Below are positions 47,760 through 58,042 of a DNA stretch of 64,000 nt, one piece after another. The notes under the pieces were generated by a model. It searched no databases, was not told where the DNA came from, and was given only the letters and a program-made list of their open reading frames with translations. Numbering within the stretch: the stretch's first letter is position 1; every line of letters starts with the position of its first letter. The stretch is from NCBI GenBank assembly GCA_046351595.1, contig JAXLYE010000002.1, positions 1,561,102 to 1,625,101 on the forward strand, in the 5' to 3' direction. Made by a program: the position numbers and the translations under genes. Origin of the DNA: JAXLYE01 sp046351595 (GTDB taxonomy: Bacteria > Myxococcota_A > Polyangia > Palsa-1104 > JAEUJZ01).

Positions 47760-50648
47760 CTACAGCTCGGCGAGCACGGCGCGCAGCTCATCGCCCAGGC
47801 GCATGCGCAGCCGGTCGGCGATCTGCACCGCCTCGCGCAGGGCCGCGCGCGCCGAGCCGCGCTTGCCGCGCTCGATGAGGTGGCGACCGAGCGCCGCCAG
47901 CGCGTGCGCGAGGTTGGCCTGGTCGTCGATCTCGCGCAAGAGCGCCACGGCGCGGCGGAAGCAGTCCCAGGCCGGCGGCTCGCCCTCGGCGCTCTCGTCG
48001 AACAGCGTCGCGGCGTGGGCCTCGCCGAGCGCCAGCAGGGCGCGGCCGATGACCGGCTTCAGGCCGCTCTGCTGCGCCTGATCGAGCGCCTTTTCGCACA
48101 GCGCCACCGCGCCCTGCTGATCGCCGCGGCGCAGCCGGATGAGCCCGAGCAGCCGCTTGATCTCGGCGAGCACCAGGCGATCCGTCAGCCGCTGCGCGAC
48201 CGCGCTCGCCCGCACAAGGCGCGCCTCGGCCTCGTCGAGCAGGCCCTCGTACAAGAGCGCCTCGCCGAGGTGACACTCGACCCAGGCGAGCAGCGACGTC
48301 GGGCCGAGCGGCTCGCACAGCGGCAGCGCCTCTTCGAAGCGCGCGCGCGCCGACACCACCTCGCCGCGCAAGAGGTCGACGCAGCCCAGCGCATCGAGGC
48401 CGGCCGCGTGCAGGCTGGGGTCGCCGTCGTGCTTGCGCAGCGCCTCCTCGAAGCACCCCACGGCCGGATCGATGAGTCCGCGCAATAGTTCGATAAAACC
48501 GATATGGAGCAGCGACGTCGCGACCTTGCGCCGGTCGCCCAGGCGCCGCCGCAGCTCGAGCGCGCGCGCCGAGTGGTCGAGCGCCTCGCCGAGCCGCCCG
48601 AGCAGCCACTGCACCTGCCCCAGGTCGTCGAGCGCGTCGGCGCGGCCGCCGTCGTCCCCGAGGTCCTGGAACATCGCCATGGCGCGGGTCAGAAGGTCGA
48701 TGGCCTGGACCGGATCGCCCTTGTGGCGATGGATGTCGCCCATCCAGTACAGCGCCCGCGCCGCCTGCGCCCGCGAGGCCATCGCGAACGACAGCCGCAC
48801 CGCGCGCTCGCACGCCCGCAGCGCCGCGTCCAGGTCGCCGAGCGTCCGCAGCACCTCGGCGGACTTCATCCACAGCGTCACCTGCGCGCCGAGATCCACG
48901 GCGTCGGTACAGGCGAGCGCCCGCAGGAGCAGCCGCGGCGCCCGCGACAGCGCGCCGCGCTCGATCGAGAGCTCGGCCGCGCGGTGGTAGCGCCGCGCCG
49001 CCTCGGCGCCGTAGCCCGCGCGCTCCAGGTGCCGCGCCACCACCTCCTTGACCTCCTCGCGGTCGCCGCCGCGCGCGAGCTCGAGCCGCTGCGCGATCAG
49101 GTGGTGGCAGCGCCGCCGCCGCTCGGGCGCGATGCCGCTGTAGACGACCTCCTGCCACGGCGGGTAGGCGAAGCGGTACTCGCGCTCGCCCGCGATCTGG
49201 CTGTGCGGCCGCGGCAGCAGCACGCCCTGGCTGATCAGCTGATCGAGCAGCTCCACCACCGACGTCGCGATCAGGTCGCTGCCGCCCAGCACGTCGCTGA
49301 GCTCGGGCCCCTCGGGGGCGCCGTCGCCCGCGCCCTGCTGCGTGATGCCCGTGGCCTGACAGCGCGCCAGCATCAGCAGCATGCCGGTGTGGAAGTGCTC
49401 GCCGCAGACGGCCGCGTGCTCCAAGAGCTCGCGCGAGGCCGGCGCCATCGCCTGCCAGCGCGCCGCGACCAGGCCGTCGAAGCTGTCGGGCAGGGGCTGC
49501 TCGGCCAGGCGATCGTGGTCCCACTGCGGCAGGAGCGAGCCGCTGCTGTCGCTCGGTAGCCACGAGAGCACGCCGGTCTCGACGAGCAGCCGCACCAGCT
49601 CGACCACCGCGCGCGGCGAGCCCTCGGCGGTCTGCATCACGTGCTCGAGCAGCCGCGGCGGCAGCTCGTCGGGCTCGCTGCCGACGACCGCGCCGAGCAG
49701 CTCCGCGGTCTCCTCCGGCGGCATCGGCAACAGCTCGATGGGCTCGGGCTTGATCACGGCGCCGCCGAAGTCCGGGAACGCGTCGAGCAGCTCGGGCCGC
49801 GCGGCCAGGCCGATGACCACCGGCAGGTCGGCCAGCCCGTCGAGCAGGTAGCTGACCAGGGCCATCGTCTCGGGCGTCGCGTGCTCCATCTCGTCGAGCA
49901 GGAGCACCAGCGGGCCGCGCCGCGCCTCGGCCGCGAGGAACCGCCGCAGCGCCAGGTGCAGCCGCGGCTCGCTGCGCATGAGCGAGATGCTGCCCGTGAG
50001 CGGGCCGCCGTCGGGCACCGGCAGCTGCAGCAGCTCGCCGAGCACGTTGGCGACCTCGGTGGCGCGCACCGCCGGCAGGAGCGTCCGGCACACGCGCACC
50101 AGCTTGTCGCGCGCCGCGTTCGCCGGCTCGTGGGGAAGGAGGTCGCAGCGCCGGCGCAGCAGCTCGACGAAGACGCTGAACGGCCCCGCGCCCTCGCCGC
50201 CCATGCGCGCGAGCAGCACGCGCTCCCGCGAGAGCGCCAGGTGCTGCACGATCAGGCGCCGCAGCTCGCGCAAAAGGCGCGTCTTGCCCAGCCCCGGCGC
50301 CCCGACCAGAAGGAAGCTGCGCAGCCGCGACTCTTCGCTGACGCCCTCGACCAGCCGGGCCAGGGCCTGCAGCTCGGCGCTGCGCCCGCACCAGGGCACC
50401 TCGCTGTCCGGCGTTTCTTCAGGGCCCAACGGCGTTGGCGGGCCGAGCGGCGTCGGCGGGCCCGGCGGCGGGGTCGACGAGGCGGAGCTGGCCGGCATCG
50501 GCCCGTCGGGCGCAAACGCCGACGGCGGCCCGCCCAGCGCGGCGAACGGATCGAAGTCGAGCCGCGGCACCTGCGCGGTGCGACAGCTTCCACATATCTC
50601 GGTGCCCTCGGGGACGGGCGCTTGGCAGCTCTGGCAGCGGCTCCGCAT
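47760..50648 (-). CDS. STAND-type AAA ATPase with zinc ribbon and TPR array
   Basis: 962 aa. An N-terminal zinc ribbon (CQSCQAPVPEGTEICGSC) is followed by a Pro-rich linker and an AAA_16/ORC-like ATPase (about 95-400) with Walker A GAPGLGKTRLLRELR and Walker B LVLLLDEMEHA. Then a helical region and about eight TPRs (about 600-950: ARALYWMGDIHRHKGDPVQAIDLLTRAMAMF and so on). This resembles the ATPase-TPR part of MalT- or AcyA-like regulators and multidomain kinases, but there is no kinase, cyclase or HTH output domain. It may be a scaffold or a partner of a separate kinase. The ATG at 50648 starts MRSRCQSC. Confidence 0.85.
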   Translation of the reverse strand: MRSRCQSCQAPVPEGTEICGSCRTAQVPRLDFDPFAALGGPPSAFAPDGPMPASSASSTPPPGPPTPLGPPTPLGPEETPDSEVPWCGRSAELQALARLVEGVSEESRLRSFLLVGAPGLGKTRLLRELRRLIVQHLALSRERVLLARMGGEGAGPFSVFVELLRRRCDLLPHEPANAARDKLVRVCRTLLPAVRATEVANVLGELLQLPVPDGGPLTGSISLMRSEPRLHLALRRFLAAEARRGPLVLLLDEMEHATPETMALVSYLLDGLADLPVVIGLAARPELLDAFPDFGGAVIKPEPIELLPMPPEETAELLGAVVGSEPDELPPRLLEHVMQTAEGSPRAVVELVRLLVETGVLSWLPSDSSGSLLPQWDHDRLAEQPLPDSFDGLVAARWQAMAPASRELLEHAAVCGEHFHTGMLLMLARCQATGITQQGAGDGAPEGPELSDVLGGSDLIATSVVELLDQLISQGVLLPRPHSQIAGEREYRFAYPPWQEVVYSGIAPERRRRCHHLIAQRLELARGGDREEVKEVVARHLERAGYGAEAARRYHRAAELSIERGALSRAPRLLLRALACTDAVDLGAQVTLWMKSAEVLRTLGDLDAALRACERAVRLSFAMASRAQAARALYWMGDIHRHKGDPVQAIDLLTRAMAMFQDLGDDGGRADALDDLGQVQWLLGRLGEALDHSARALELRRRLGDRRKVATSLLHIGFIELLRGLIDPAVGCFEEALRKHDGDPSLHAAGLDALGCVDLLRGEVVSARARFEEALPLCEPLGPTSLLAWVECHLGEALLYEGLLDEAEARLVRASAVAQRLTDRLVLAEIKRLLGLIRLRRGDQQGAVALCEKALDQAQQSGLKPVIGRALLALGEAHAATLFDESAEGEPPAWDCFRRAVALLREIDDQANLAHALAALGRHLIERGKRGSARAALREAVQIADRLRMRLGDELRAVLAEL

Positions 50649-50828
50649 CGGGTGATGCGTAGCCCGTCTGCGCCGCGGGGTGCAAGTGCAGATTCCTGCG
50701 CGCCCACCCGCCGCGGGCCTGCGCGCGCCCCGCCCCGCGGCGACCGTCCCCGCCGGGAGTCGACCGTCGAAAACGGCCGCGGCACGGGCCGCTGCGGCCG
50801 GTGCCAGGGCGCAGGCCTCATGCACAGG

Positions 50829-50935
50829 GAACCAGACTTTGTCCGGTGACAAACCCGCGCGGGGAGCGCGCGGCGGGGGGAGGCTCGTCGAGCTCTGCTC
50901 GACGAGGGGGCACGGGAAAGTGCCCCCTGTATAAG
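50829..50935 (+). repeat. structured repeat family A, copy A3
   Basis: Full copy with ACCAGAC-TTT-GTCCGGT, CCGCGCG-GGGAG-CGCGCGG, CTCGTCGAGC-TCT-GCTCGACGAG (50884-50906) and GGGGGCAC-GGGAAA-GTGCCCCC, ending CTGTATAAG and then an A-rich tract. It lies in the divergent gap upstream of dam. Confidence 0.87.
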
Positions 50936-51063
50936 AAAAAAAACGGCAAAAAATTTGCTCGCTTGATCGACCGACCCCAGCATGGGCGCGTGTCTGTGGG
51001 CACCGATCTAAATAGCCACATAACGCCGTCGCGACAGCGCCATAAGCGCGGCGAAGTGCTGGC

Positions 51064-51082
51064 TATGATTGAAACGTTTCAA
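51064..51082 (+). promoter_or_regulatory. -10 TATGAT followed by a 14-bp palindrome upstream of dam
   Basis: TATGAT (51064-51069) abuts TTGAAACGTTTCAA (51069-51082), a perfect palindrome placed where a repressor would block the transcription start. The remaining region 50936-51062 is AT-richer, with no gene. Confidence 0.5.
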
Positions 51083-51262
51083 GAGGTTTCACAGGCGCAG
51101 GACCTCGGTCACGGGCTCCACCACGGCCGACCGGCTGCCGAGCGGGCCGCGCCCCATGCCGGCCCCGCTGCAGACCCCGATGCCGGCCCCGGCACCAAGC
51201 GGCCGAGGCGTGCGCGCGGCGCTTCCGCTGCGGCCGCCTACCGTGCGAACATCTCTGCCGAG

Positions 51263-52153
51263 ATGATCTCGCCAGCCAGGGGGGCCGGGGTCGGGGGCGC
51301 GAAGGTGAACCCGGTGGGGCCGCGGCCGTTCCTCAAGTGGGCCGGCGGCAAGCGCCAGCTGTTGCCCGAGCTTCTGGCCCGGCTGCCGGCCTCGTTCCGT
51401 CGCTACCACGAGCCGTTCCTGGGCGGCGGCGCGCTGTTCTTCGCGCTCGCCGAGCGCGGCCACGAGGGCGCCCGCGGCGCCGTCCTGTCCGACGTCAACC
51501 CCGAGCTCGTCAACGCCTATAAGGTCGTGCGCGATCGCGTCGAGACGCTCATCACGCTGCTCGGCGCATTCCGCAATGAAGAAGAGTTTTATTACCAGGT
51601 TCGTGAGCAGGACCCGAGCCAGCTCGATCCCGTGCAGCGGGCGGCGCGCCTCATCTACTTGAATAAGACCTGCTTCAACGGCTTGTTTCGCGAAAACCGG
51701 AACGGGCGATTCAACGTTCCGTTTGGCCGATACCGCCAGCCGCTGATCTGCGCACCGAACGAGCTGCGTGCCGCCAGCAAGGCGCTGCGCGGCGCCTCGA
51801 TCGAGCGCCGCCCGTTCGAGGCCGCCCTGGATCTGGCCGGCCCCGGCGACTTCGTCTACTGCGACCCGCCCTACGCGCCGATCAGCCGCACCGCCTCGTT
51901 CACCGGCTACACCGGCGGCGGCTTCGACGAGGCGGCGCAGCGGCGCCTGGCCGAGCGCGTGCGCAGCCTCGGCGCCGCCGGCGTGCACGTGCTGGTCTCG
52001 AACTCGTGGGTGCCGCTGACGCAGTCGCTGTACGACGGGCTGCGCATCGAGAAGGTGCTCGCCAGCCGGGCCATCAACAGCCGCGGCGACCGGCGCGGCA
52101 AGGTGCCCGAGCTGCTGGCCGCCGCCGGCCCCGCGGGCTCGACGGGCTGCTAA
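51263..52153 (+). CDS. dam: DNA adenine N6-methyltransferase, Dam/D12 class
   Basis: 296 aa. Methylates adenine, in GATC for classic Dam; the specificity here is unproven. Motifs: FLKWAGGKRQLL (SAM binding, motif X), HEPFLGGGALFFAL (motif I), NKTCFNGLFRENRNGRFNVPFG, and the catalytic DPPY in FVYCDPPYAPIS followed by FTGYTGGGF. A longer open frame reaches back past 51065, but that ATG lies inside the probable -10 box and the extension is low complexity, so I favour the ATG at 51263 (GTG at 51306 is also possible). No restriction enzyme or MutH gene is adjacent. Codons around 51560-51740 are AT-richer, hinting at transfer. Confidence 0.92.
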   Translation: MISPARGAGVGGAKVNPVGPRPFLKWAGGKRQLLPELLARLPASFRRYHEPFLGGGALFFALAERGHEGARGAVLSDVNPELVNAYKVVRDRVETLITLLGAFRNEEEFYYQVREQDPSQLDPVQRAARLIYLNKTCFNGLFRENRNGRFNVPFGRYRQPLICAPNELRAASKALRGASIERRPFEAALDLAGPGDFVYCDPPYAPISRTASFTGYTGGGFDEAAQRRLAERVRSLGAAGVHVLVSNSWVPLTQSLYDGLRIEKVLASRAINSRGDRRGKVPELLAAAGPAGSTGC

Positions 52154-52202
52154 ACCGCGCCCCAGATGAAACCTGAAGTTTTGCGATAGGCGGGGGTGAC
52201 GC

Positions 52203-52260
52203 CGGAGGCAGGGCTCCCGACGCGCAAGCGGCGGGATGCCGCAGGCGGCAGGACCCGCGC
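52203..52260 (-). repeat. dispersed repeat family B, copy B2
   Basis: Matches 20350-20407 in inverted orientation with a handful of substitutions (for example TGCGGCATCCCGCCGCTTGC against TGCGGGAATCCCGCCGCTTG). It lies between the convergent ends of dam and the next gene. Confidence 0.75.
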
Positions 52261-52287
52261 CGATCCGTATCTCGTGCGGGGCGTGGT

Positions 52288-53520
52288 TTAGCGGTTCGCG
52301 AGCTCGCGCGCGGCGCGCTGCCTGCGGTCCTTGTCGAGCTCCGCCGCGGACTCGCGGTTGCCGTCGGGGCGGGTGACCAGGCCGCGGGCGAGGAGCTGCT
52401 CGCGGCGCTCCTGCTCGCGGCGGCGCTCGCCCGGTGACAGGGCGCGGGCCTCGTCGAAGCCGATGCGCGAGCTGCCGCGGGCGCTGCCCTCGACGGCGTC
52501 GAGCATGGCCGTGTCCACCGACGGGTAGCCGCGCCCGCGCAGGTGCGCCGCGAAGTCCTGGGCGCGCTGCGCGCTGTAGTGCCAGATGTCGCCCGTCGGG
52601 TAGCGCAGGATCTCGGACTTCACGGTGCGCAGCACCACGCCGCGCTCGTCGAGGGGCAGGGCCGTCAGGTTGTGGCGGAAGCTGTGCCCATAGCGGAACC
52701 ACGACTCGGCGTTGGACAGGTAGATGACCCGCACCGGCACGCCGGCCGCGCGCGCCGCCTGCGCGATCTGCTGCACCGTGTGCGAGCCGTTGAGGTCCCC
52801 CAGCCGCGCGACGACGCGCCCGCGCTGCATCAGGCCGCGGATCGCCGCGTACTTGGCGTCGTCGCCGAGCCAGGTGTGCGGGCGGCCGCGCTGCTTCTGC
52901 AGGTGGTCGCGCAGGTCGTCGCGGTAGGTCTGGTACAGCTCCAAGAGGGCCTCGGCCTCGCCCGCGGCGCGCCGCTCGAGCACCGCTTTTACCGTCGGCA
53001 GCGCCGGCTTTTCGAACAGCGCGAGCAGCGCCTCGGGCGTCGCGGCCTCGCTGACCAGCGCCGAGTACAGGTGGTGCACGCGGACGACGGCGCCGTCCAG
53101 GTCGATGAGCCACAGCACCTGCGAGCCCGCGGCCGCGGCCAGCGTATAGTTCTGGTCCGCGCCGACGCCGAGGTAGCCGCCGCCGAGCCCCTGCAGGTCG
53201 GCGAAGAACAGGTCGTGGCGGCGCTCGTTGCTCCACATGTAGTGGCGCTTGACCTGGTGATCGCGCTCGTTGCCGGGAGTCCGCACCGCGGCGTCGAACG
53301 CCTCGTCGCCGGCTGGTGGTGCCGCGGGCGGTGGTGCCGCGGCCGGTGCCCCGCCCGCCGCGGGCCCCGGCAACGCCAAAGGAGTCGCCGGGGCTACGGC
53401 CGCGGCGGCCGGCTGCGTGACCGCACCGGGACTCGGCTGCGCCCCGGCCGGGCCTCCCCCCACCAATCCGACCAGCGACGCCCCCAGCAGCGCGCCGCGC
53501 CCCCATGCGCTGACTTGCAC
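52288..53520 (-). CDS. secreted protein resembling the LIC_10091 family
   Basis: 410 aa. Signal peptide (GALLGASLVGLVGGGPAGAQ), a Pro/Ala-rich spacer of about 50 residues, then a globular domain beginning RHYMWSNERRHDLFFADLQGLGGGYLGVGADQNYTLAAAAGSQVLWLIDLDGAVVRVHHLY. This segment recalls uncharacterised leptospiral and myxobacterial LIC_10091-type proteins. Further blocks are VYLSNAESWFRYG-like (VIYLSNAESWFRYG) and a Rossmann-like pattern, compatible with a methyltransferase-type fold, but no SAM motif is certain. A TACGAT box 6 nt upstream sets the GTG start at 53520; the longer open frame upstream is repeat-derived. Charged C-terminal tail. Confidence 0.62.
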   Translation of the reverse strand: MQVSAWGRGALLGASLVGLVGGGPAGAQPSPGAVTQPAAAAVAPATPLALPGPAAGGAPAAAPPPAAPPAGDEAFDAAVRTPGNERDHQVKRHYMWSNERRHDLFFADLQGLGGGYLGVGADQNYTLAAAAGSQVLWLIDLDGAVVRVHHLYSALVSEAATPEALLALFEKPALPTVKAVLERRAAGEAEALLELYQTYRDDLRDHLQKQRGRPHTWLGDDAKYAAIRGLMQRGRVVARLGDLNGSHTVQQIAQAARAAGVPVRVIYLSNAESWFRYGHSFRHNLTALPLDERGVVLRTVKSEILRYPTGDIWHYSAQRAQDFAAHLRGRGYPSVDTAMLDAVEGSARGSSRIGFDEARALSPGERRREQERREQLLARGLVTRPDGNRESAAELDKDRRQRAARELANR

Positions 53521-53526
53521 GGCTTG

Positions 53527-53532
53527 ATCGTA
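53527..53532 (-). promoter_or_regulatory. -10 box TACGAT, leaderless start (minus strand)
   Basis: TACGAT on the minus strand lies 6 nt before the GTG at 53520. The same hexamer and spacing precede the gene at 42058. Confidence 0.5.
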
Positions 53533-53604
53533 CACCCGCACCCGCCGGGTGTCAGCCGGGGCGCGCGTGAGCTGCGTCGCGGTGGGTAGCGACCAGGTAT
53601 CAGT

Positions 53605-53696
53605 CTGGCAGCGCTGGGGCGCGCGGCCTGGCAGCGCTGGGGCGCGCGGCCTGGCAGCGCTGGGGCGCGCGGCCTGGCAGCGCTGGGGCGCGCGGC
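53605..53696. repeat. 23-bp tandem repeat, four perfect units
   Basis: Four exact 23-bp copies (starting 53605, 53628, 53651, 53674), each holding the palindrome CAGCGCTG and GGCGCGCGGC. They lie in the divergent gap between the LIC_10091-like gene and aspS. Confidence 0.92.
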
Positions 53697-53810
53697 GACG
53701 GCCCGGGCCCTTGTGCCGGCGCAGGGACGGGCAGAGGACGGGCACGAGTCGGGCAAGCACACGGACACAGGCGCCCGCACATCGGCGTGCCAGGCCGGCC
53801 GCGCGCCTGA

Positions 53811-53816
53811 TAGACT
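53811..53816 (+). promoter_or_regulatory. -10 box TAGACT, leaderless start of aspS
   Basis: TAGACT lies 8 nt before the aspS ATG; the string TGATAGACTGCC is shared with the pgeF promoter. Confidence 0.5.
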
Positions 53817-53824
53817 GCCGGCCC

Positions 53825-55690
<1,866 letters not shown>

Positions 55691-55714
55691 TCGGCGCCGT
55701 CGTCATCGTCCTCG

Positions 55715-56446
55715 TCAGGCCCGGCGCCGCGCGCCCGTCCGTCGCCCCGGCGGCCGGCGCTGCGACCGCGCCGCCGCCGGATGCTTGTCCGGCAAGCCGC
55801 CCGCCAGGTCCTTCGCCAGCTCCTCCGGCAAATCCCCCGACAGCTCAACGAACGCCGCGGCCTGTTTGAGCAGCAGCCGCGTCACCGCACGCACCGAGCC
55901 GCGCGCCGCGTGCAGCGTGTCGAACGACTCGAAGCTGGTGAGCAGCCACAAGAGGTCGGCGGCGCTGCGCCGCGTCACGCCCGGGCGCAGCCGCCGCTGG
56001 CGCTGCAGCCGGAGCGCCAGCGCGTCGATGAGCTGCCGGCGCCGCGCCGCCTGGTCCGCGACGATCGCCCGCACCTCGGGGTCGATGGCGGCGAGCGAGA
56101 ACAGGCCGCGGAACATCTCGGCCTCCGCCGCCCAGACCCGGCACCCGGTCGCAAACGCCGCGTGCAGCGCGAGCAGCGCGTCCCGAGCGCCGAGCTCGTG
56201 CCACAGCGCCTCGACGCCGGCGCGGGCGCTGGTCTCCTGCTCGAGCGCCGCGAGCAGCCCGGACTTGGAGCCGAACTGCTGGAACACGGTGGTGCGGCCG
56301 ACGCCCGCGTGCGCGGCGATGGCGTCGATGCTGACGCGGTGGAAGCCGGCGCCGAGGAACAGCTCGCGCGCGGCCGCGAGGATCTTCTGGCGGGTGTCGG
56401 CGAGGCCGGCGGCGCGCCGCTCGAGCCGGTAGGTGCGCGTGCCCAT
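55715..56446 (-). CDS. TetR-family transcriptional repressor
   Basis: 243 aa. N-terminal TetR HTH at about residues 18-64: TRQKILAAARELFLGAGFHRVSIDAIAAHAGVGRTTVFQQFGSKSGLLAAL. The ligand-binding domain is helical, with LIDALALRLQRQRRLRPGVTRRSAADLLWLLTSFESFDTLH. A charged C-terminal tail follows. The start at 56446 gives MGTRTYRLERRAAGLADTRQ. Three palindromic sites lie 85-145 bp upstream of the start and are the obvious binding sites for autoregulation. No efflux pump or fatty-acid gene is adjacent; the only divergent neighbour is the DUF2378-like gene at 56839. Confidence 0.92.
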   Translation of the reverse strand: MGTRTYRLERRAAGLADTRQKILAAARELFLGAGFHRVSIDAIAAHAGVGRTTVFQQFGSKSGLLAALEQETSARAGVEALWHELGARDALLALHAAFATGCRVWAAEAEMFRGLFSLAAIDPEVRAIVADQAARRRQLIDALALRLQRQRRLRPGVTRRSAADLLWLLTSFESFDTLHAARGSVRAVTRLLLKQAAAFVELSGDLPEELAKDLAGGLPDKHPAAARSQRRPPGRRTGARRRA

Positions 56447-56531
56447 GCCGCGAGCTTTCTCGCAAGGCGGGGTCCGCGCAAGCACAAAGACGCCGCTCGG
56501 CCTCGGGCTGCCTGCAGCCGGTAGATTGAGC

Positions 56532-56590
56532 GTACTGGGAGTACGGCGAAATATGTACTTGGAGTACTCCGAAATACGTACGCACCGTAC
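56532..56590. promoter_or_regulatory. operator array: three 13-bp inverted repeats at 23-bp period
   Basis: GTACT-GGG-AGTAC (56532-56544), GTACT-TGG-AGTAC (56555-56567) and GTACG-CAC-CGTAC (56578-56590). All are perfect inverted repeats. The third changes T to G on one arm and A to C on the other, keeping symmetry. GAAAT recurs between units. Probable TetR operators. Confidence 0.8.
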
Positions 56591-56650
56591 GCTGAAATCC
56601 GCAGCGCCGCCTGCCCGGCCTCGGCGCCCGGCGTATTGCGGCGCGCCTGC

Positions 56651-56722
56651 CCGTGCGCCTGGCTGCGCGCCTGGCTGCGCGCCTGGTCGTGCGCCTGGCT
56701 GCGCGCCTGGCCGTGCGCCTGG
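56651..56722. repeat. 12-bp tandem repeat, six units
   Basis: Alternating CTGCGCGCCTGG and CCGTGCGCCTGG units between the TetR operator array and the DUF2378-like gene. Together with the operators it fills the gap 56447-56838, which holds no gene. Confidence 0.9.
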
Positions 56723-56838
56723 CTTCACCCGATCGCCACAGCCATTCCGTGCCGCGTCCGCCGGCTTCGGCGACGGTGGCGACGGGCCGGGGGCGTGCGC
56801 TGTACGCAAGCGGACAATCTGTGAGATATTGACGGGGA

Positions 56839-57414
56839 ATGCCGGTCAGAGTGAAGGGCGCCACACTGATCAACACCATGGCGGTGCTGCGCGAGCTCTT
56901 GCCCGCGCAGCGCTACCAGGCCCTGATCAGCGGCTGCCCGGTCGAGACCCAGCACCTGCTGCGGCGCACGCTGGTGGCGGTGGAGTGGATCCCGGCCGAC
57001 GTCTGGAGCCCGTTCCTCGAGCAGGTGTTCGAGCAGGTGACGCAGCGCGACGAGGTCAAGTTCCGGCGCATCCTGCGCACGATCTGCGCGCGCGACTTCG
57101 CCACCGTCAACCGCCGCCTGATCGAGGGCACGAGCGCCCGCGGCGTCATCGCCAAGGCGACGCAGCTTTACGGGACGTACTTCGACGCCGGCACGTTCAC
57201 CACCCGCGAGCTCGCCTCGCACGACGGCGTCACCCAGGCCCAGGGCGAGCTGCGCGACTTCGACGCGCGATCGATGATCTACGTCATCGCGCTGCACGCC
57301 TTCCTCGAGCAGCTGCTGACCCTGGCCGGGGCGCAGCGGCTCCTGGTGACGCGCGTGCGCGACGGCCGCCGCGACGGCATGGTGACCTGCGACTACCTGA
57401 TGACCTTCTCGTAG
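56839..57414 (+). CDS. DUF2378/TIGR02265-like myxobacterial protein
   Basis: 191 aa, soluble. The size, all-helical N-terminal half and C-terminal alpha/beta part (MIYVIALHAFLEQLLTLAGAQRLLVTRVRDGRRDGMVTCDYLMTF) fit the paralogous DUF2378 family of myxobacteria, related in fold to V4R/HNOB-type small-molecule-binding domains. The middle shows VIAKATQLYGTYFDAGTFTTRELASHDG. The assignment is by pattern and is tentative. GGGG lies 4 nt before the ATG. Its 3' end overlaps the convergent ykgJ-like gene by 22 bp. It is the candidate target of the divergent TetR. Confidence 0.6.
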   Translation: MPVRVKGATLINTMAVLRELLPAQRYQALISGCPVETQHLLRRTLVAVEWIPADVWSPFLEQVFEQVTQRDEVKFRRILRTICARDFATVNRRLIEGTSARGVIAKATQLYGTYFDAGTFTTRELASHDGVTQAQGELRDFDARSMIYVIALHAFLEQLLTLAGAQRLLVTRVRDGRRDGMVTCDYLMTFS

Positions 57415-58037
57415 GCGGCGAGCTCGCGCAGCGTCGTGCGGGCCAGGGGATCGCCGCGGCCCGGGCCGCTCGGCGTCGTATAGGCGCGGTTGATGAGCGC
57501 GAGCGCCTGGTCCACGCGCTCGGCGTCGAGGACGTCGGCGGCGGCGGGCGGGCGCTCGGCCGCGGCGGGGAAGTTGAGCGGGCACCAGGTGACGGCGCCG
57601 CCGGGGACCCGGCCGCGCACGCTGGCCTCGGGGATGAGGTCTTCGGGGTAGCGCAGCGGCAGGCCCTGGGTGCGGCACACAAGCGGGCGCGCCGCGTAGA
57701 TCGCGCAGGCGTCGTCGTCCCCCAGCATCACGCAGCGCGGCGCGGCCTCCGGCGGCCGTTGCGCGCGCCGGCGCAGCGCCTCGCGCTCGTCGGGCGGCAG
57801 GGTCTCGAGGTGGGCGCGCACCGCCGCGGCCTCGACCGCGCACAGCGACAGCTCGACGCGGCAGCAGCCGGCGCAGCCGCGGCGGCAGGCGAGATCCGCG
57901 GCGCGGCGCGTGTGCACCGCCGCCGCGAACGCGTCGACCTTCTCGCGCAGCGCGCGGTAGCTGGCCCGCGCCGCGGCCTCGGGATCGGCCTCGAGATTGG
58001 GCGCGGCCGGCGGCGGGGGCGACGACGGGGACGGCAT
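57393..58037 (-). CDS. YkgJ-family Cys-cluster (zinc/iron chelate-binding) protein
   Basis: 214 aa. Cys residues in CRRGCAGCCRVELSLC (about 55-70), CVMLGDDDACAIYAARPLVCRTQG (about 103-125) and TWCPLNF form the UPF0153/YkgJ metal-cluster signature. The R-PLVCRTQGLPL motif is typical. The N-terminal 20 residues are Pro/Ser-rich. It starts 5 bp after the hemB stop and is co-transcribed with it, so a link to iron or heme metabolism is plausible but unproven. Confidence 0.88.
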   Translation of the reverse strand: MPSPSSPPPPAAPNLEADPEAAARASYRALREKVDAFAAAVHTRRAADLACRRGCAGCCRVELSLCAVEAAAVRAHLETLPPDEREALRRRAQRPPEAAPRCVMLGDDDACAIYAARPLVCRTQGLPLRYPEDLIPEASVRGRVPGGAVTWCPLNFPAAAERPPAAADVLDAERVDQALALINRAYTTPSGPGRGDPLARTTLRELAAYEKVIR

Positions 58038-58042
58038 GCTCG

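Noticed and set aside
50801..51262. Long N-terminal extension of Dam
   Set aside because: The frame runs through the family A repeat, the -10 box and the palindrome, and its residues are low complexity. Dam proteins begin a few residues before FLKWAGGK.
56651..56722. CRISPR-like array
   Set aside because: The units are 12 bp, directly adjacent and without unique spacers. It is a simple tandem repeat, as are 53605-53696 and 20287-20352.
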